Assembly: GCF_000308715.1 (NCBI RefSeq)
Contig: NZ_BAGH01000424.1
Location: forward strand, 1-48,428
Origin: Nocardia tenerifensis NBRC 101015
GTDB taxonomy: Bacteria > Actinomycetota > Actinomycetes > Mycobacteriales > Mycobacteriaceae
Direction: 5' to 3'
Length of the DNA stretch: 48,428 nucleotides
Shown here piece by piece: positions 1-8,460 of the stretch. Under the pieces are notes generated by a model that made no database searches, was not told the DNA's origin, and saw only the letters and a list, made by a program, of their open reading frames with translations. The translations under genes were made by a program, and so were the position numbers. Each line of letters opens with the position of its first letter. Position 1 is the first letter of the stretch.

Positions 1-3000
1 GGCAAACAGCTGCTGCTGCTCACCGTGCTCGGCCCCGCCATCGCCTCCGCGTTCACCGTGGCCAGCCAGATCCCGAACATGATCGCCGAGCTCGTGCTCG
101 GCGCGGTGCTCACCGCGATCGTGGTGCCGACGCTGGTGCGCGCGGAACAAGAGGACCCCGACCACGGGGAGGCCTTCGTCCGGCGACTAGTCACGGCCGC
201 GTTCGTCGTGCTCGCCACCGCCGCGCTGCTGGCCACCGCCGCCGCGCCGCTGCTGACGACCTATGTCTTCCTGTCCGACGACGGCAAGGTCAACACCGGG
301 CTGACCACCGCCCTGGCGTTCCTGCTGTTGCCCGCGATCCTCTTCTACGGCATGTCCGCGCTGCTGACGGCCATCCTGAACACGCGCCAGCAGTTCAAAC
401 CCGGTGCGTGGGCGCCGGTGCTGAACAACCTCGTGGTGCTCACCGTGCTCGGTCTCTATGTGCTGATGCCGGGGGAGATCAGCCTGAACCCGGTTCGAAT
501 GGGCGAGCCGAAACTGCTGGTGCTCGGCGGCGGCGTGACGCTCGGTGTGGTCGTGCAGGCGCTGAGCCTGGTACCGGCCATCCGCCGCGAGCACATCGAC
601 CTGCGCCCGCTCTGGGGAGTCGACGCGCGGCTCAAGCAGTTCGGCGGCATGGGCGCGGCCATCATCCTCTACGTCCTGATCAGCCAGGCCGGGTTCGTCT
701 TCGCCACGCGCATCTCCTCGCACGCCGACGCCGCGGGCCCGGCGATCTACAACAACGCGTGGCTGCTGCTGCAACTGCCCTACGGCGTGCTCGGCGTGAC
801 CGTGCTGACCGCGATCATGCCGCGGCTGAGCCGCAACGCCGCCGCCGACGACACCCCGGCGGTGGTCGACGATCTGTCCGCCGCGACCCGGCTGACCATG
901 ATCGCCCTGCTGCCGGTGGTCACCTTCCTTACCCTGGCCGGTCCGCAAGTGGGGCAGGCGCTTTACGGCTACGGCAACTTCGGCGGCGACGACGCCTCCC
1001 GCCTGGGCCTCGCGGTCAGCTGGTCGGCCTTCTCGCTGATTCCCTACGCGCTGGTCCTTATTCATCTGCGCGTGTTCTACGCCAGGGAGCAAGCCTGGAT
1101 CCCGACCTGGATCATCCTGGGGATCACCGCCGCCAAGATCCTGTTCTCGGCGATCGCGCCGATGGTCACCGACGCCGAGCACGTGGTGATCGCGCTCGGC
1201 GTCGCGAACGGCCTCGGCTTCGCGGTCGGCGCGGTGGTCGGCGGCTTCCTGCTGCATCGCAGCCTGGGCGATCTGCGCATGTCGAACGTGAGCAGGACGA
1301 TCACCCGCGTGCTGTTCGCGTCGGTGGCCGGCGGCGCGGTCATGTGGATCGTGGATCGCGTGCTCGGACTCGACCGCCTGACCGCGACCTTCGGCGGGCC
1401 GGGCTCGCTCATCCGCGTCGCGATCACGGCGATCGTCATGTTCGCGGTGGCGTTCGGGCTGATGCGCCTGGCCGGTATCCCGGAGGTCGTCGCGATCACC
1501 GTCGCGATCTCCCGGCGCCTCGGCTGGACGCCGCCCGCGCCCGATCTCGATCTCGAAGGCCCGGTCGACGATCCCTATGCGACTCAGGTACTGCGCAGGC
1601 CAGGCCCCTATGTGGCCTACTCTGGGTACGACCCGTACATGGACGCGCAAACCATGGTCCTGCCCGTGATCCGAGCCGATGCCGTTGACATCACCGGCAT
1701 GGGCGAGTTCCCGTACCCTGTTCGGCAGAGAAGCACAAGTGGCGAAATCGCCGGAACCTCGACATACCAGGGCGAAGGAGGACCGAGGGTGAGCGACGAC
1801 GCGGTGGGCGGCGTCCCGGCCGCTGATTCTTCTGCGACCACGGCGGGCGGGCTGTCGACGGACGCTCCGCCGCCCGGTGGCGAGCCGGCGGATCCCGCGT
1901 ACGCGAACCGCGAGACCGGCACCGGCCCACCGGATTCCGACGCGGTCGCGCCTGGTCAGGACGGGACACAGCAGGGACCGCAGGATCGTCAGGGCCCCGT
2001 GCCCGCCCGCGATCCGATGTACGACACCGGGATGATCCCGATCGGATCGCCCGAGATGCCGCCGCTCGGCGGCGAGAACCTCGGCTCGCGCCGCACGCCG
2101 CGCGGACCGAAGCTGATTCCCGGCGCGTCGGTGGCCGGCGGCCGTTACCGCCTGCTGGCCGGCCACGGCGGGGCGCGCGGCCTCAAGTTCTGGCAGGCGC
2201 TCGACATCAAGCTCGACCGCGAGGTCGCGCTGACGTTCGTCGACGCCGACCAGAAGGCGAGTGATAACTCCGGACACGATGGGCCGCAGGCCATTCTGTC
2301 CCGCACGCTGCGTCTCGGGCGGATCAACTCGCCGGGCCTGGCCCGCGTGCTCGACGTGGTGCGCGGCAGCTCCGGCGGCATCGTGGTCGCCGAGTGGACG
2401 CCGGGTCGCTCGCTGCGCGAGATGGCCGAGACGGTGCCGTCGCCGATCGGCGCCGCCCGCGCCATCCGCGCGCTGGCCTCGGCCGCCGAACTGGCCCACC
2501 GCGGCGGCGGATCGCTGTCCATCGACCACCCGGACCGGGTGCGCATCAGCGCGACCGGCGACGCGGTGCTCGCCTTCCCCGGCACGCTGTCCGACTCGGA
2601 CGCGCAGTCCGACGTGCGCGGCCTCGGCGCCATGCTCTACGCGCTCATCACCGCCCGCTGGCCCATTCGCTCCGGTGGCGTCACCGGCACCGCCGCGACT
2701 GTCGGAGGATTGCGGCTCGCCGATTTCGGCCCGGACGGCACGCCGGTGGAGCCGCGCCAGATCAGGCCCGAGGTGCCCTTCGAGATCTCGGCGGTCGCGG
2801 TGCGGTCGCTGGAGTCGAACAAGGGTGTGCGCACCGCGGCGACCGTGCAGCACGTGCTCGAGCAGGCGTCGGTGGTCGACCAGAAGACCGACTTCATCCC
2901 GGTGCTGCGGCTCGGTCAGCGTCCGCAGGCGGCCCCCGACGAGTCGCTGGCCGACCCGGAACTGCTTGCGGCCGAACGGGAACGGTCCCACCGCATGATG

Positions 3001-3627
3001 TGGATCATGGTGGGCCTCGGCGTGCTGGCCGCGCTGGTGGTCGGCGTCGTGATCTGGTGGATGGTCAGCGTGTTCGCGCCCGGTGCCTCGGACGCGCCGC
3101 TCAACGAGCAGCGCAATATCGGCCTCACCACGAACAACAGCGCTCCGGCGACCCCGGGCGCCGCCGGGCCGACCGTCGCCTCGGGCGGCGTGCCGGTTCC
3201 GGTGACGGGCGTGACGGTGTTCTCGCCGGAGGGCACCCCCGACGGCGTCGGCAACGTGAACGCGGTGCTCGATCAGAATCCCGCCACGCAGTGGCGCACC
3301 GATCAGTACTACCAGCAGTTCCCGGCGCTCAAGCGCGGGGTCGGCCTGCTGACGACGCTGCCGAGCCCGGCCAAGCTGACGAACGTCTCGATCAACTCGC
3401 CGAGCCCGGGTACCGCGGTGGAGATCCGCACCTCGCCCACCGCGTCGCCCACGCTGGACCAGACCCAGCTGATCGGCTCGGGCAAGCTGGGCGACGGGAT
3501 CACCGACATCCCGGTCCGCGCCGATCAAGCCGCTCGCTACGTGCTCGTCTGGATCACCGGACTCGGCAACTCCGGTGGTCAGTTCCAAACCTCGATTGCC
3601 GATATCCGTTTCGACGCCGCGCCTTAG
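1..3627 (+). CDS. murJ: Lipid II flippase MurJ fused to a pseudokinase and an extracellular domain (5' end missing)
   Basis: This is the integral membrane protein that moves lipid II across the membrane for peptidoglycan synthesis. The reading frame is open from base 1, so the start lies upstream; 1208 residues are visible. Residues 1 to about 505 are a many-pass MviN/MurJ core, beginning in the conserved AIASAFTVASQIPN stretch. A Gly/Pro/Asp-rich linker follows to about 705, then a kinase-like domain (about 705-970), one membrane helix (about 999-1025) and a discoidin-like extracellular domain (about 1069-1208). The kinase domain is degenerate: VALTF stands where VAVK is expected, so the ATP-binding lysine is absent (Thr codon 2233-2235), and no HRD or DFG motif is visible. 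This layout matches mycobacterial MviN (Rv3910), whose pseudokinase is phosphorylated by PknB and binds FhaA; that role is carried over by homology. sigM follows 281 bp later. Confidence 0.95.
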   Translation, partial: GKQLLLLTVLGPAIASAFTVASQIPNMIAELVLGAVLTAIVVPTLVRAEQEDPDHGEAFVRRLVTAAFVVLATAALLATAAAPLLTTYVFLSDDGKVNTGLTTALAFLLLPAILFYGMSALLTAILNTRQQFKPGAWAPVLNNLVVLTVLGLYVLMPGEISLNPVRMGEPKLLVLGGGVTLGVVVQALSLVPAIRREHIDLRPLWGVDARLKQFGGMGAAIILYVLISQAGFVFATRISSHADAAGPAIYNNAWLLLQLPYGVLGVTVLTAIMPRLSRNAAADDTPAVVDDLSAATRLTMIALLPVVTFLTLAGPQVGQALYGYGNFGGDDASRLGLAVSWSAFSLIPYALVLIHLRVFYAREQAWIPTWIILGITAAKILFSAIAPMVTDAEHVVIALGVANGLGFAVGAVVGGFLLHRSLGDLRMSNVSRTITRVLFASVAGGAVMWIVDRVLGLDRLTATFGGPGSLIRVAITAIVMFAVAFGLMRLAGIPEVVAITVAISRRLGWTPPAPDLDLEGPVDDPYATQVLRRPGPYVAYSGYDPYMDAQTMVLPVIRADAVDITGMGEFPYPVRQRSTSGEIAGTSTYQGEGGPRVSDDAVGGVPAADSSATTAGGLSTDAPPPGGEPADPAYANRETGTGPPDSDAVAPGQDGTQQGPQDRQGPVPARDPMYDTGMIPIGSPEMPPLGGENLGSRRTPRGPKLIPGASVAGGRYRLLAGHGGARGLKFWQALDIKLDREVALTFVDADQKASDNSGHDGPQAILSRTLRLGRINSPGLARVLDVVRGSSGGIVVAEWTPGRSLREMAETVPSPIGAARAIRALASAAELAHRGGGSLSIDHPDRVRISATGDAVLAFPGTLSDSDAQSDVRGLGAMLYALITARWPIRSGGVTGTAATVGGLRLADFGPDGTPVEPRQIRPEVPFEISAVAVRSLESNKGVRTAATVQHVLEQASVVDQKTDFIPVLRLGQRPQAAPDESLADPELLAAERERSHRMMWIMVGLGVLAALVVGVVIWWMVSVFAPGASDAPLNEQRNIGLTTNNSAPATPGAAGPTVASGGVPVPVTGVTVFSPEGTPDGVGNVNAVLDQNPATQWRTDQYYQQFPALKRGVGLLTTLPSPAKLTNVSINSPSPGTAVEIRTSPTASPTLDQTQLIGSGKLGDGITDIPVRADQAARYVLVWITGLGNSGGQFQTSIADIRFDAAP

Positions 3628-3914
3628 CGCGATGTGATCTCGCGAGCTCATCGATGGCTCGCCGGGTACGGGCCGACCCCGACCCTCTCACCTGCCCGAA
3701 GCCGCCAATCCCCGTGCCGCGCGCCCGATTTCGGCCCGCCTCCGCGCACCGGCGGCGGAGCTTGCTGCGCGATCGCGAGTGACGATATGATCTCCTCGCG
3801 CTCTCAGCAGGGGAGCTTCCCGGGTTCTGGTTTTTTCGATCCTGGATGCTGCGAAATTTCGGTGACGGTCGTCCATGTCCGTCGCCACCGTGAGCGCTGT
3901 CCAAGGGGTTGGCA

Positions 3915-4547
3915 TTGTCGTCGGAACTGAACGAGGATTTCCGCGGGGGGACATCGCGGCCTGTCGCGTACCGCGAACGCTCGTTCGTGGGCGAGGATCC
4001 CACCGATCTGGAGCTGCTGCAGGCGCACGTGCGCGGCCAGCGGCACGCGTTCGCCGAGCTGCTGCGCAGGCACAACGACCATCTGTGGCAGACCGCGCTG
4101 CGCACGTCCTATACGAGAGAAGACGCCGCCGACTCGCTGCAGGACGCGCTCCTCTCGGCGCACCGCACGGCCGCCAAGTTCCGCGGCGAGGCCGAGGTGC
4201 GCAGCTGGCTGCACGCGATCGTGGTGAACGCCTGCCTGGACCGCATCCGGCGCAACAAGATTCGCAAGACCGTCTCGCTCACGCCGGAGACGATGGCCGA
4301 GCCGCGCGACGACCGCGACGCGGTCGCGGAACTGGAGATGTCGCTGGTCGTCGACCAGGCGCTGTTCTCCCTGCCGCCCGATCAGCGGACCGCCCTCGTT
4401 GCCATCGATCTCGAGGGGTATAGCGTGGCCGAAGCCGCCGCTATGCTCGGAGTTCCGGAGGGCACGATCAAAAGCCGCTGTGCCCGCGGGCGGCAACGAC
4501 TGCAAGAACGATTGGAATTTCTGCGTGATCCGGGGAACCGGAGGTAG
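3915..4547 (+). CDS. sigM: ECF RNA polymerase sigma factor SigM
   Basis: This is an extracytoplasmic-function sigma factor of about 210 aa. Region 2 is visible as a segment starting LLRRHNDHLWQTAL, with EDAADSLQDALLSAHR and SWLHAIVVNACLDRIRR. Region 4 is the helix-turn-helix around YSVAEAAAMLGVPEGTIKSR. The N-terminus is uncertain: TTG codons at 3909 and 3915 are both in frame, and neither has a strong ribosome binding site. The frame ends directly before the next gene, which encodes a one-helix membrane protein in the position of the anti-sigma factor RsmA. Position between murJ and trxB matches SigM (Rv3911) of mycobacteria, a sigma factor released by its membrane anti-sigma factor. The target genes cannot be read from this window. 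Confidence 0.93.
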   Translation: MSSELNEDFRGGTSRPVAYRERSFVGEDPTDLELLQAHVRGQRHAFAELLRRHNDHLWQTALRTSYTREDAADSLQDALLSAHRTAAKFRGEAEVRSWLHAIVVNACLDRIRRNKIRKTVSLTPETMAEPRDDRDAVAELEMSLVVDQALFSLPPDQRTALVAIDLEGYSVAEAAAMLGVPEGTIKSRCARGRQRLQERLEFLRDPGNRR

Positions 4548-4622
4548 TTGAGATGCGTCATTAATAGTGACGAGCCCGTAGACGATATCCATGCAGTCCC
4601 CACCCCTCGAGGGGATCCCGCG

Positions 4623-5441
4623 ATGTCAGATGAGAACACTGGAGGTGCGATGGCAACCAGGTCCGTGCCGCAGCCTCCGTTCTCCGCGGAGCTGCTGGCC
4701 GACCTGCACGCCGACAACGTGTCGCCCGAACTGCGCGAGCAACTGTGGCCCGCGGTCCGGCGAGACGGCGACGCACTGCGTTTCGTCCACGCCCTGGACG
4801 ATGTCAGCGCCGAACTGCGCGCCCTCGGCCGCAGCGACCGGATCATCCACGCGATGCCCGACGACATCGCCGCCCGCCTGGAAGAGTTCGTCGACGGTTT
4901 CGACCTGAACGAGGAGCCCACCGAGGCCGGCGCGACCATCTATCAGCTGCCGGTGTTCGCACAGCCCGAAAACGCCGAGGGCACCGCGGTTTCCAAGCCG
5001 CCTGCCGCCCCGATCTCGCTCGACGATCGCCGCCGCGGCAGGCTGCGCTACCTCACCGCCGCTGCCGCCGCGGTGGCGGTCGTCGCGTGCGCGTCGATCG
5101 CGCTCACCGCGGTCCGCGGCACCGACTCCGCCCCCGTCGCCCAACCGACCTCGGACGTCGCCCAATTCGGCGACGAGCTCAACGCCCCCGCGATGCTCAG
5201 CGCCCTCGGCCGCAACGACGCCACCGGCCTGCTCAGCAACCCGGCCGCCAGGGAACGCTGCGTGCGCGCCAACGGACTCGACCGAACCATCCTCGGCTCC
5301 AACAACATTCGCTACCAGGACCGGGACGCGGTGCTGATCCTGCTCACCGGCCCGCGCTCACCGAAGATCACCGCGCTGGTCGTCGGAACCGGCTGCACCA
5401 CAGCGGATCCGCAACGCCTCACGGTGCAGGACATCGGCTGA
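4623..5441 (+). CDS. rsmA: Membrane anti-sigma factor, RsmA-like (anti-SigM)
   Basis: This encodes a protein of 272 aa. An N-terminal cytoplasmic part (about 1-130) is followed by one hydrophobic helix (LTAAAAAVAVVACASIALTA) and an outer domain of about 100 aa with two cysteines (ERCVRANG and GTGCTTAD) that could form a disulfide. No HxxxCxxC zinc motif is seen in the cytoplasmic part. ATG 4623 was chosen because GAGGGG lies about 8 bases upstream. ATG 4650 has a GGAGGT only 3 bases away, and a TTG at 4548, directly after the sigM stop, is a third option. Tight linkage to sigM and the topology support an anti-sigma role like Rv3912 (RsmA). The sequence itself has little recognisable motif content, so function rests on context. 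Confidence 0.75.
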   Translation: MSDENTGGAMATRSVPQPPFSAELLADLHADNVSPELREQLWPAVRRDGDALRFVHALDDVSAELRALGRSDRIIHAMPDDIAARLEEFVDGFDLNEEPTEAGATIYQLPVFAQPENAEGTAVSKPPAAPISLDDRRRGRLRYLTAAAAAVAVVACASIALTAVRGTDSAPVAQPTSDVAQFGDELNAPAMLSALGRNDATGLLSNPAARERCVRANGLDRTILGSNNIRYQDRDAVLILLTGPRSPKITALVVGTGCTTADPQRLTVQDIG

Positions 5442-5526
5442 GTGACCCACGTTACAACGGTTCCGACGCGCCCGGCACGAACCTGACGGTGGGGGAGCGA
5501 GCCCCACACGGGGCCCAGCAGCGCCA

Positions 5527-5552
5527 GGAACAATAGCCATTACCCTGTTGTT
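5527..5552 (+). promoter_or_regulatory. Candidate SigH/SigR-type promoter before trxB
   Basis: GGAACA at 5527-5532 is followed 17 bases later by GTT at 5550-5552. This resembles the GGAAY...GTT promoter pattern of oxidative-stress ECF sigma factors that control thioredoxin genes in actinobacteria. The site lies about 40 bp upstream of the trxB start. It is a pattern match only. Confidence 0.35.
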
Positions 5553-5591
5553 GACCGAGACGTCCAGTTGATTTCTCCCCGGAAGGGCCTC

Positions 5592-6578
5592 ATGAGTGCG
5601 CCAGTTCGCGACCTGATCATCGTCGGCTCCGGACCCGCCGGCTACACGGCCGCCGTGTACGCGGCCAGGGCCGAGCTCCAGCCACTGGTGTTCGAAGGCA
5701 CCCAGTTCGGCGGCGCCCTGATGACGACCACCGAGGTGGAGAACTTCCCCGGCTTCCGCGAGGGCATCATGGGCCCCGACCTGATGGAGGAGATGCGCGA
5801 GCAGGCCAAGCGCTTCGGGGCCGACATCCGCACCGAGGACGTGGACGCCCTCGACCTCAGCGGCCCGATCAAGACGGTCACCGTCGGCGACGAGACCTAC
5901 CAGGCCTACGCCGTGATCCTCGCCATGGGCTCGGCCGCCCGCTACCTCGACGTGCCCGGTGAGCAGCGACTGCTCGGCCGCGGCGTCAGCGCCTGTGCCA
6001 CCTGCGACGGCTTCTTCTTCAAGAACCAGGACATCGTCGTGGTCGGCGGCGGCGACTCCGCGATGGAGGAGGCCACGTTCCTCACCAAGTTCGCCGCCAG
6101 CGTCACCATCGTGCACCGCCGCGAGGAGTTCCGGGCCTCGCGCATCATGCTCGAGCGGGCCAAGGCCAACGAGAAGATCAAGTTCCGGCTCAACGCCGAG
6201 GTCGTCGAGGTCAAGGGCGACAGCAGCGTGACCAGCCTGGTGCTGCGCGACACCCGGACGGGGGAGACCTCCGAGCTGGCCGCGACCGGTCTGTTCGTCG
6301 CCATCGGCCACGATCCGCGCAGCGAACTGGTCCGCGACCAGGTCGAGCTGGACGACGAGGGCTACGTCCAGGTGGTGCATCCGTCGACCGCGACCAAGGT
6401 GCCCGGCGTCTTCGCCGCGGGCGACCTGGTCGACCACACCTACCGCCAGGCGATCACCGCGGCGGGCACCGGCTGCCGCGCGGCCATCGACGCCGAACGC
6501 TGGCTCGCCGAGCAGGGCGACATCAGCTCCAACACCTTGGATCACGCGGGCCACTCGGTCGCCGTGACCGCCAACTGA
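5592..6578 (+). CDS. trxB: Thioredoxin reductase
   Basis: This encodes a protein of 328 aa, normal for the low-molecular-weight NADPH-dependent flavoenzyme that reduces thioredoxin. The N-terminal FAD-binding motif GSGPAGYTAAVYAAR, the redox-active CATC (ACATCDGFFF), the NADPH-binding VVGGGDSAMEEA and the C-terminal FAD motif GVFAAGDLVD are all present. ATG 5592 is preceded by GGAAGGG at 5581-5587. A TTG at 5568 would add eight residues but is less likely, because the family N-terminus begins close to RDLIIVGSGPAG. trxA follows 80 bp downstream with two hairpins in the gap, so the pair is probably one transcript. With CwlM this reproduces the trxB-trxC-cwlM order of mycobacteria. Confidence 0.97.
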   Translation: MSAPVRDLIIVGSGPAGYTAAVYAARAELQPLVFEGTQFGGALMTTTEVENFPGFREGIMGPDLMEEMREQAKRFGADIRTEDVDALDLSGPIKTVTVGDETYQAYAVILAMGSAARYLDVPGEQRLLGRGVSACATCDGFFFKNQDIVVVGGGDSAMEEATFLTKFAASVTIVHRREEFRASRIMLERAKANEKIKFRLNAEVVEVKGDSSVTSLVLRDTRTGETSELAATGLFVAIGHDPRSELVRDQVELDDEGYVQVVHPSTATKVPGVFAAGDLVDHTYRQAITAAGTGCRAAIDAERWLAEQGDISSNTLDHAGHSVAVTAN

Positions 6579-6589
6579 GTTCGTCACAT

Positions 6590-6636
6590 CCCGTCGCGTG
6601 CGACGGGTCACGGGCCCGCGATCCATTCGCGGGCCC
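6590..6636 (+). promoter_or_regulatory. Tandem stem-loops between trxB and trxA
   Basis: Two hairpins sit in the 80-bp gap. The first has a 7-bp stem (cccgtcg/cgacggg, 6590-6607). The second has a 9-bp stem (gggcccgcg/cgcgggccc, 6612-6636). Neither has a T tract. They may stabilise or process the transcript, or partly terminate it, to set different levels of TrxB and TrxA. Confidence 0.5.
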
Positions 6637-6658
6637 AGCAATTCAGCAAGGAGAACCC

Positions 6659-6994
6659 ATGTCCGACAGTGCCAAGAACACGATCACCGTCACCGACGCG
6701 ACCTTCGCCGACAACGTGCTGCTCAGCGAGAAGCCCGTCCTCGTCGACTTCTGGGCCACCTGGTGCGGCCCCTGCAAGATGGTCGCCCCGGTGCTGGAGG
6801 AGATCGCGGGCACCCACGCGGACAAGCTCACCGTCGCGAAGGTCGACGTCGACGCGAATCCCGAGACCGCCCGCGATTACAAGATCCTCTCGCTGCCAAC
6901 TATGATGCTGTTCCGCGGCGGTAAGCCGGTGAAGCAGATCGTCGGCGCGAAGGGCAAAGCCGCCCTCCTGCGGGAACTCGACGGCGAGATCTGA
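6659..6994 (+). CDS. trxA: Thioredoxin
   Basis: This is a cytosolic disulfide reductase of 111 aa. The active site WCGPCK lies in the segment LVDFWATWCGPCKMVAPVL. The cis-proline of SLPTMMLF and the C-terminal GAKGKAALLREL complete the thioredoxin fold. AAGGAG about 8 bases before ATG 6659 supports the start. Its electrons should come from the upstream trxB product. It is named trxC in M. tuberculosis, so the letter is a matter of convention. Confidence 0.97.
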   Translation: MSDSAKNTITVTDATFADNVLLSEKPVLVDFWATWCGPCKMVAPVLEEIAGTHADKLTVAKVDVDANPETARDYKILSLPTMMLFRGGKPVKQIVGAKGKAALLRELDGEI

Positions 6995-7062
6995 CACCTG
7001 TCGCGCTGATGCCATGGGCACCAAAGGACGTCGAGATCGATCGACGCGCCGTAGGATGCCTG

Positions 7063-7093
7063 GACCCGGGAATGCCGAATTCCCGTCCGGGTC
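7063..7093 (+). terminator. Imperfect stem-loop after trxA
   Basis: The inverted repeat has outer arms gaccc/gggtc and inner arms gggaat/attccc around a short loop, with a 4-nt bulge. It lies 69 bp after the trxA stop. There is no T run, so it may be an actinobacterial-type terminator or an mRNA-end structure. Confidence 0.35.
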
Positions 7094-7182
7094 TGAGACA
7101 ATCGACCGACGCCGGTCGTGCGAAGGTGTATCCCATCGCATGAGTGGGTACCCGGATTGACGGAAGGAAAGGGCTCTCACGC

Positions 7183-8376
7183 ATGCACCGACTTCGTCAC
7201 GGCGATAGCGGTCCAGCCGTAGCAGAGGTTCGGAGCACCCTGGCAAGTCTCGGGTTCTTACACGCACACGTCGATACCGATCACGCCGACGCGCGCGAGT
7301 ATTGGAAAGACACCGAGGCCACCTTCGACCACCGACTCGACTCGGCCGTCCGCGCGTTCCAGCAGCATCGCGGACTGCTCGTCGACGGCGTGGTCGGCCC
7401 GGCCACCTATCGGGCGCTGAAAGAGGCCTCCTACCGGCTCGGCGCGCGCACCCTGATCTATCAGCTCTCCGCGCCGCTGTACGGCGACGATGTCGCGACG
7501 CTGCAGCGCAAGCTGCAGGACCTCGGCTTCTACGTGCACCGCGTCGACGGCTACTTCGGCCCGCACACGCACGAGGGGCTCACCTCCTTCCAGCGGGAGA
7601 TCGGCCTCTCCGCCGACGGCATCTGCGGGCCGGACACCCTGCGCTCGCTCGACCTGCTCGGGGCGCGCGTCACCGGCGGCAACCCGCACCGCATCGCCGA
7701 GGAGGAGGTGGTGCACCGGGCCGGGCCGCAGCTGACCGGCAAGCGCATCGTCATCGATCCCGGTCTCGGCGGCCCCGACAAGGGGCACCCCGTGCCGACC
7801 GAGTTCGGCGACGTGTACGAGTCGGAGATCCTGTGGGACTTGGCAAGTCGGCTCGAGGGCCGGATGGCCGCCACCGGCATGGAGACCTTCCTCTCGCGCC
7901 CATGGGGCGCCAACCCGACCGACGCCGAGCGCGCCGACACCTCCAACGCCTTCGACGCCGACCTGATGATCTCGCTGCGCTGCGCGACCAACCCGAGCCC
8001 GCTCGCCAACGGCGTCGCAGGCTTCTACTTCGGCAACTCGCACGGCTCGGCATCGATGATCGGCCAGGTGCTGGCCGGCTTCATCCAGCGCGAGGTCGTC
8101 GCGCGCACCTCGCTACAGGACTGCCGCACGCACGCGAGAACCTGGGATCTGTTGCGGCTCACCAAGATGCCGACCGTGCAGATCGACATCGGTTATCTGA
8201 CAAACGATTACGACGCCGCCGTGCTCACCAACCCGCGGATGCGGGACGTGATCGCCGAGGCCATCCTGATCTCGGTCAAGCGGCTGTACCTGCTCGGGCA
8301 GGACGACCAGCCCACGGGCACATACACTTTCGCGGAACTGCTGGCGGAGGAACTCGCCGCCGCCGACCGTATGTAG
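7183..8376 (+). CDS. cwlM: CwlM, catalytically dead amidase-fold regulator of peptidoglycan synthesis
   Basis: This encodes a protein of 397 aa. Two peptidoglycan-binding_1 repeats come first (about 1-70, around AVRAFQQHRGLLVDGVVGPAT, and about 85-150, around LTSFQREIGLSADGICGPDT). An amidase_3 fold follows (about 185-375). The zinc-site residues are altered: IDPGLGG replaces the usual DPGHGG, ISLRCAT replaces the usual S-x-H, and the late catalytic Glu position reads DIGYLTN. Hydrolysis is therefore unlikely. In mycobacteria CwlM is cytoplasmic, is phosphorylated by PknB and activates MurA; that role is inferred here. ATG 7183 lies 13 codons inside the longest frame and is preceded by GGAAGG and AAAGGG purine stretches. 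Confidence 0.93.
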   Translation: MHRLRHGDSGPAVAEVRSTLASLGFLHAHVDTDHADAREYWKDTEATFDHRLDSAVRAFQQHRGLLVDGVVGPATYRALKEASYRLGARTLIYQLSAPLYGDDVATLQRKLQDLGFYVHRVDGYFGPHTHEGLTSFQREIGLSADGICGPDTLRSLDLLGARVTGGNPHRIAEEEVVHRAGPQLTGKRIVIDPGLGGPDKGHPVPTEFGDVYESEILWDLASRLEGRMAATGMETFLSRPWGANPTDAERADTSNAFDADLMISLRCATNPSPLANGVAGFYFGNSHGSASMIGQVLAGFIQREVVARTSLQDCRTHARTWDLLRLTKMPTVQIDIGYLTNDYDAAVLTNPRMRDVIAEAILISVKRLYLLGQDDQPTGTYTFAELLAEELAAADRM

Positions 8377-8412
8377 CGCTGCATCTGTTCGACTGGAGAT
8401 TCGAGCTCGCCT

Positions 8413-8436
8413 GCCGCCGACGTCATCGTCGGCGGC
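8413..8436. terminator. Bidirectional hairpin between convergent genes
   Basis: A perfect 9-bp stem (gccgccgac/gtcggcggc) with a 6-nt loop lies between the convergent cwlM and GNAT-like genes. It lacks a T tract. Its position suits a shared terminator. Confidence 0.5.
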
Positions 8437-8460
8437 ATCCGCAGACCTGGACAAGCCGAC

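Noticed and set aside
187..3651. 1154-aa open frame on the minus strand
   Set aside because: It is the antisense shadow of murJ, with Arg/His/Gly/Ala-rich low-complexity sequence and no domain.
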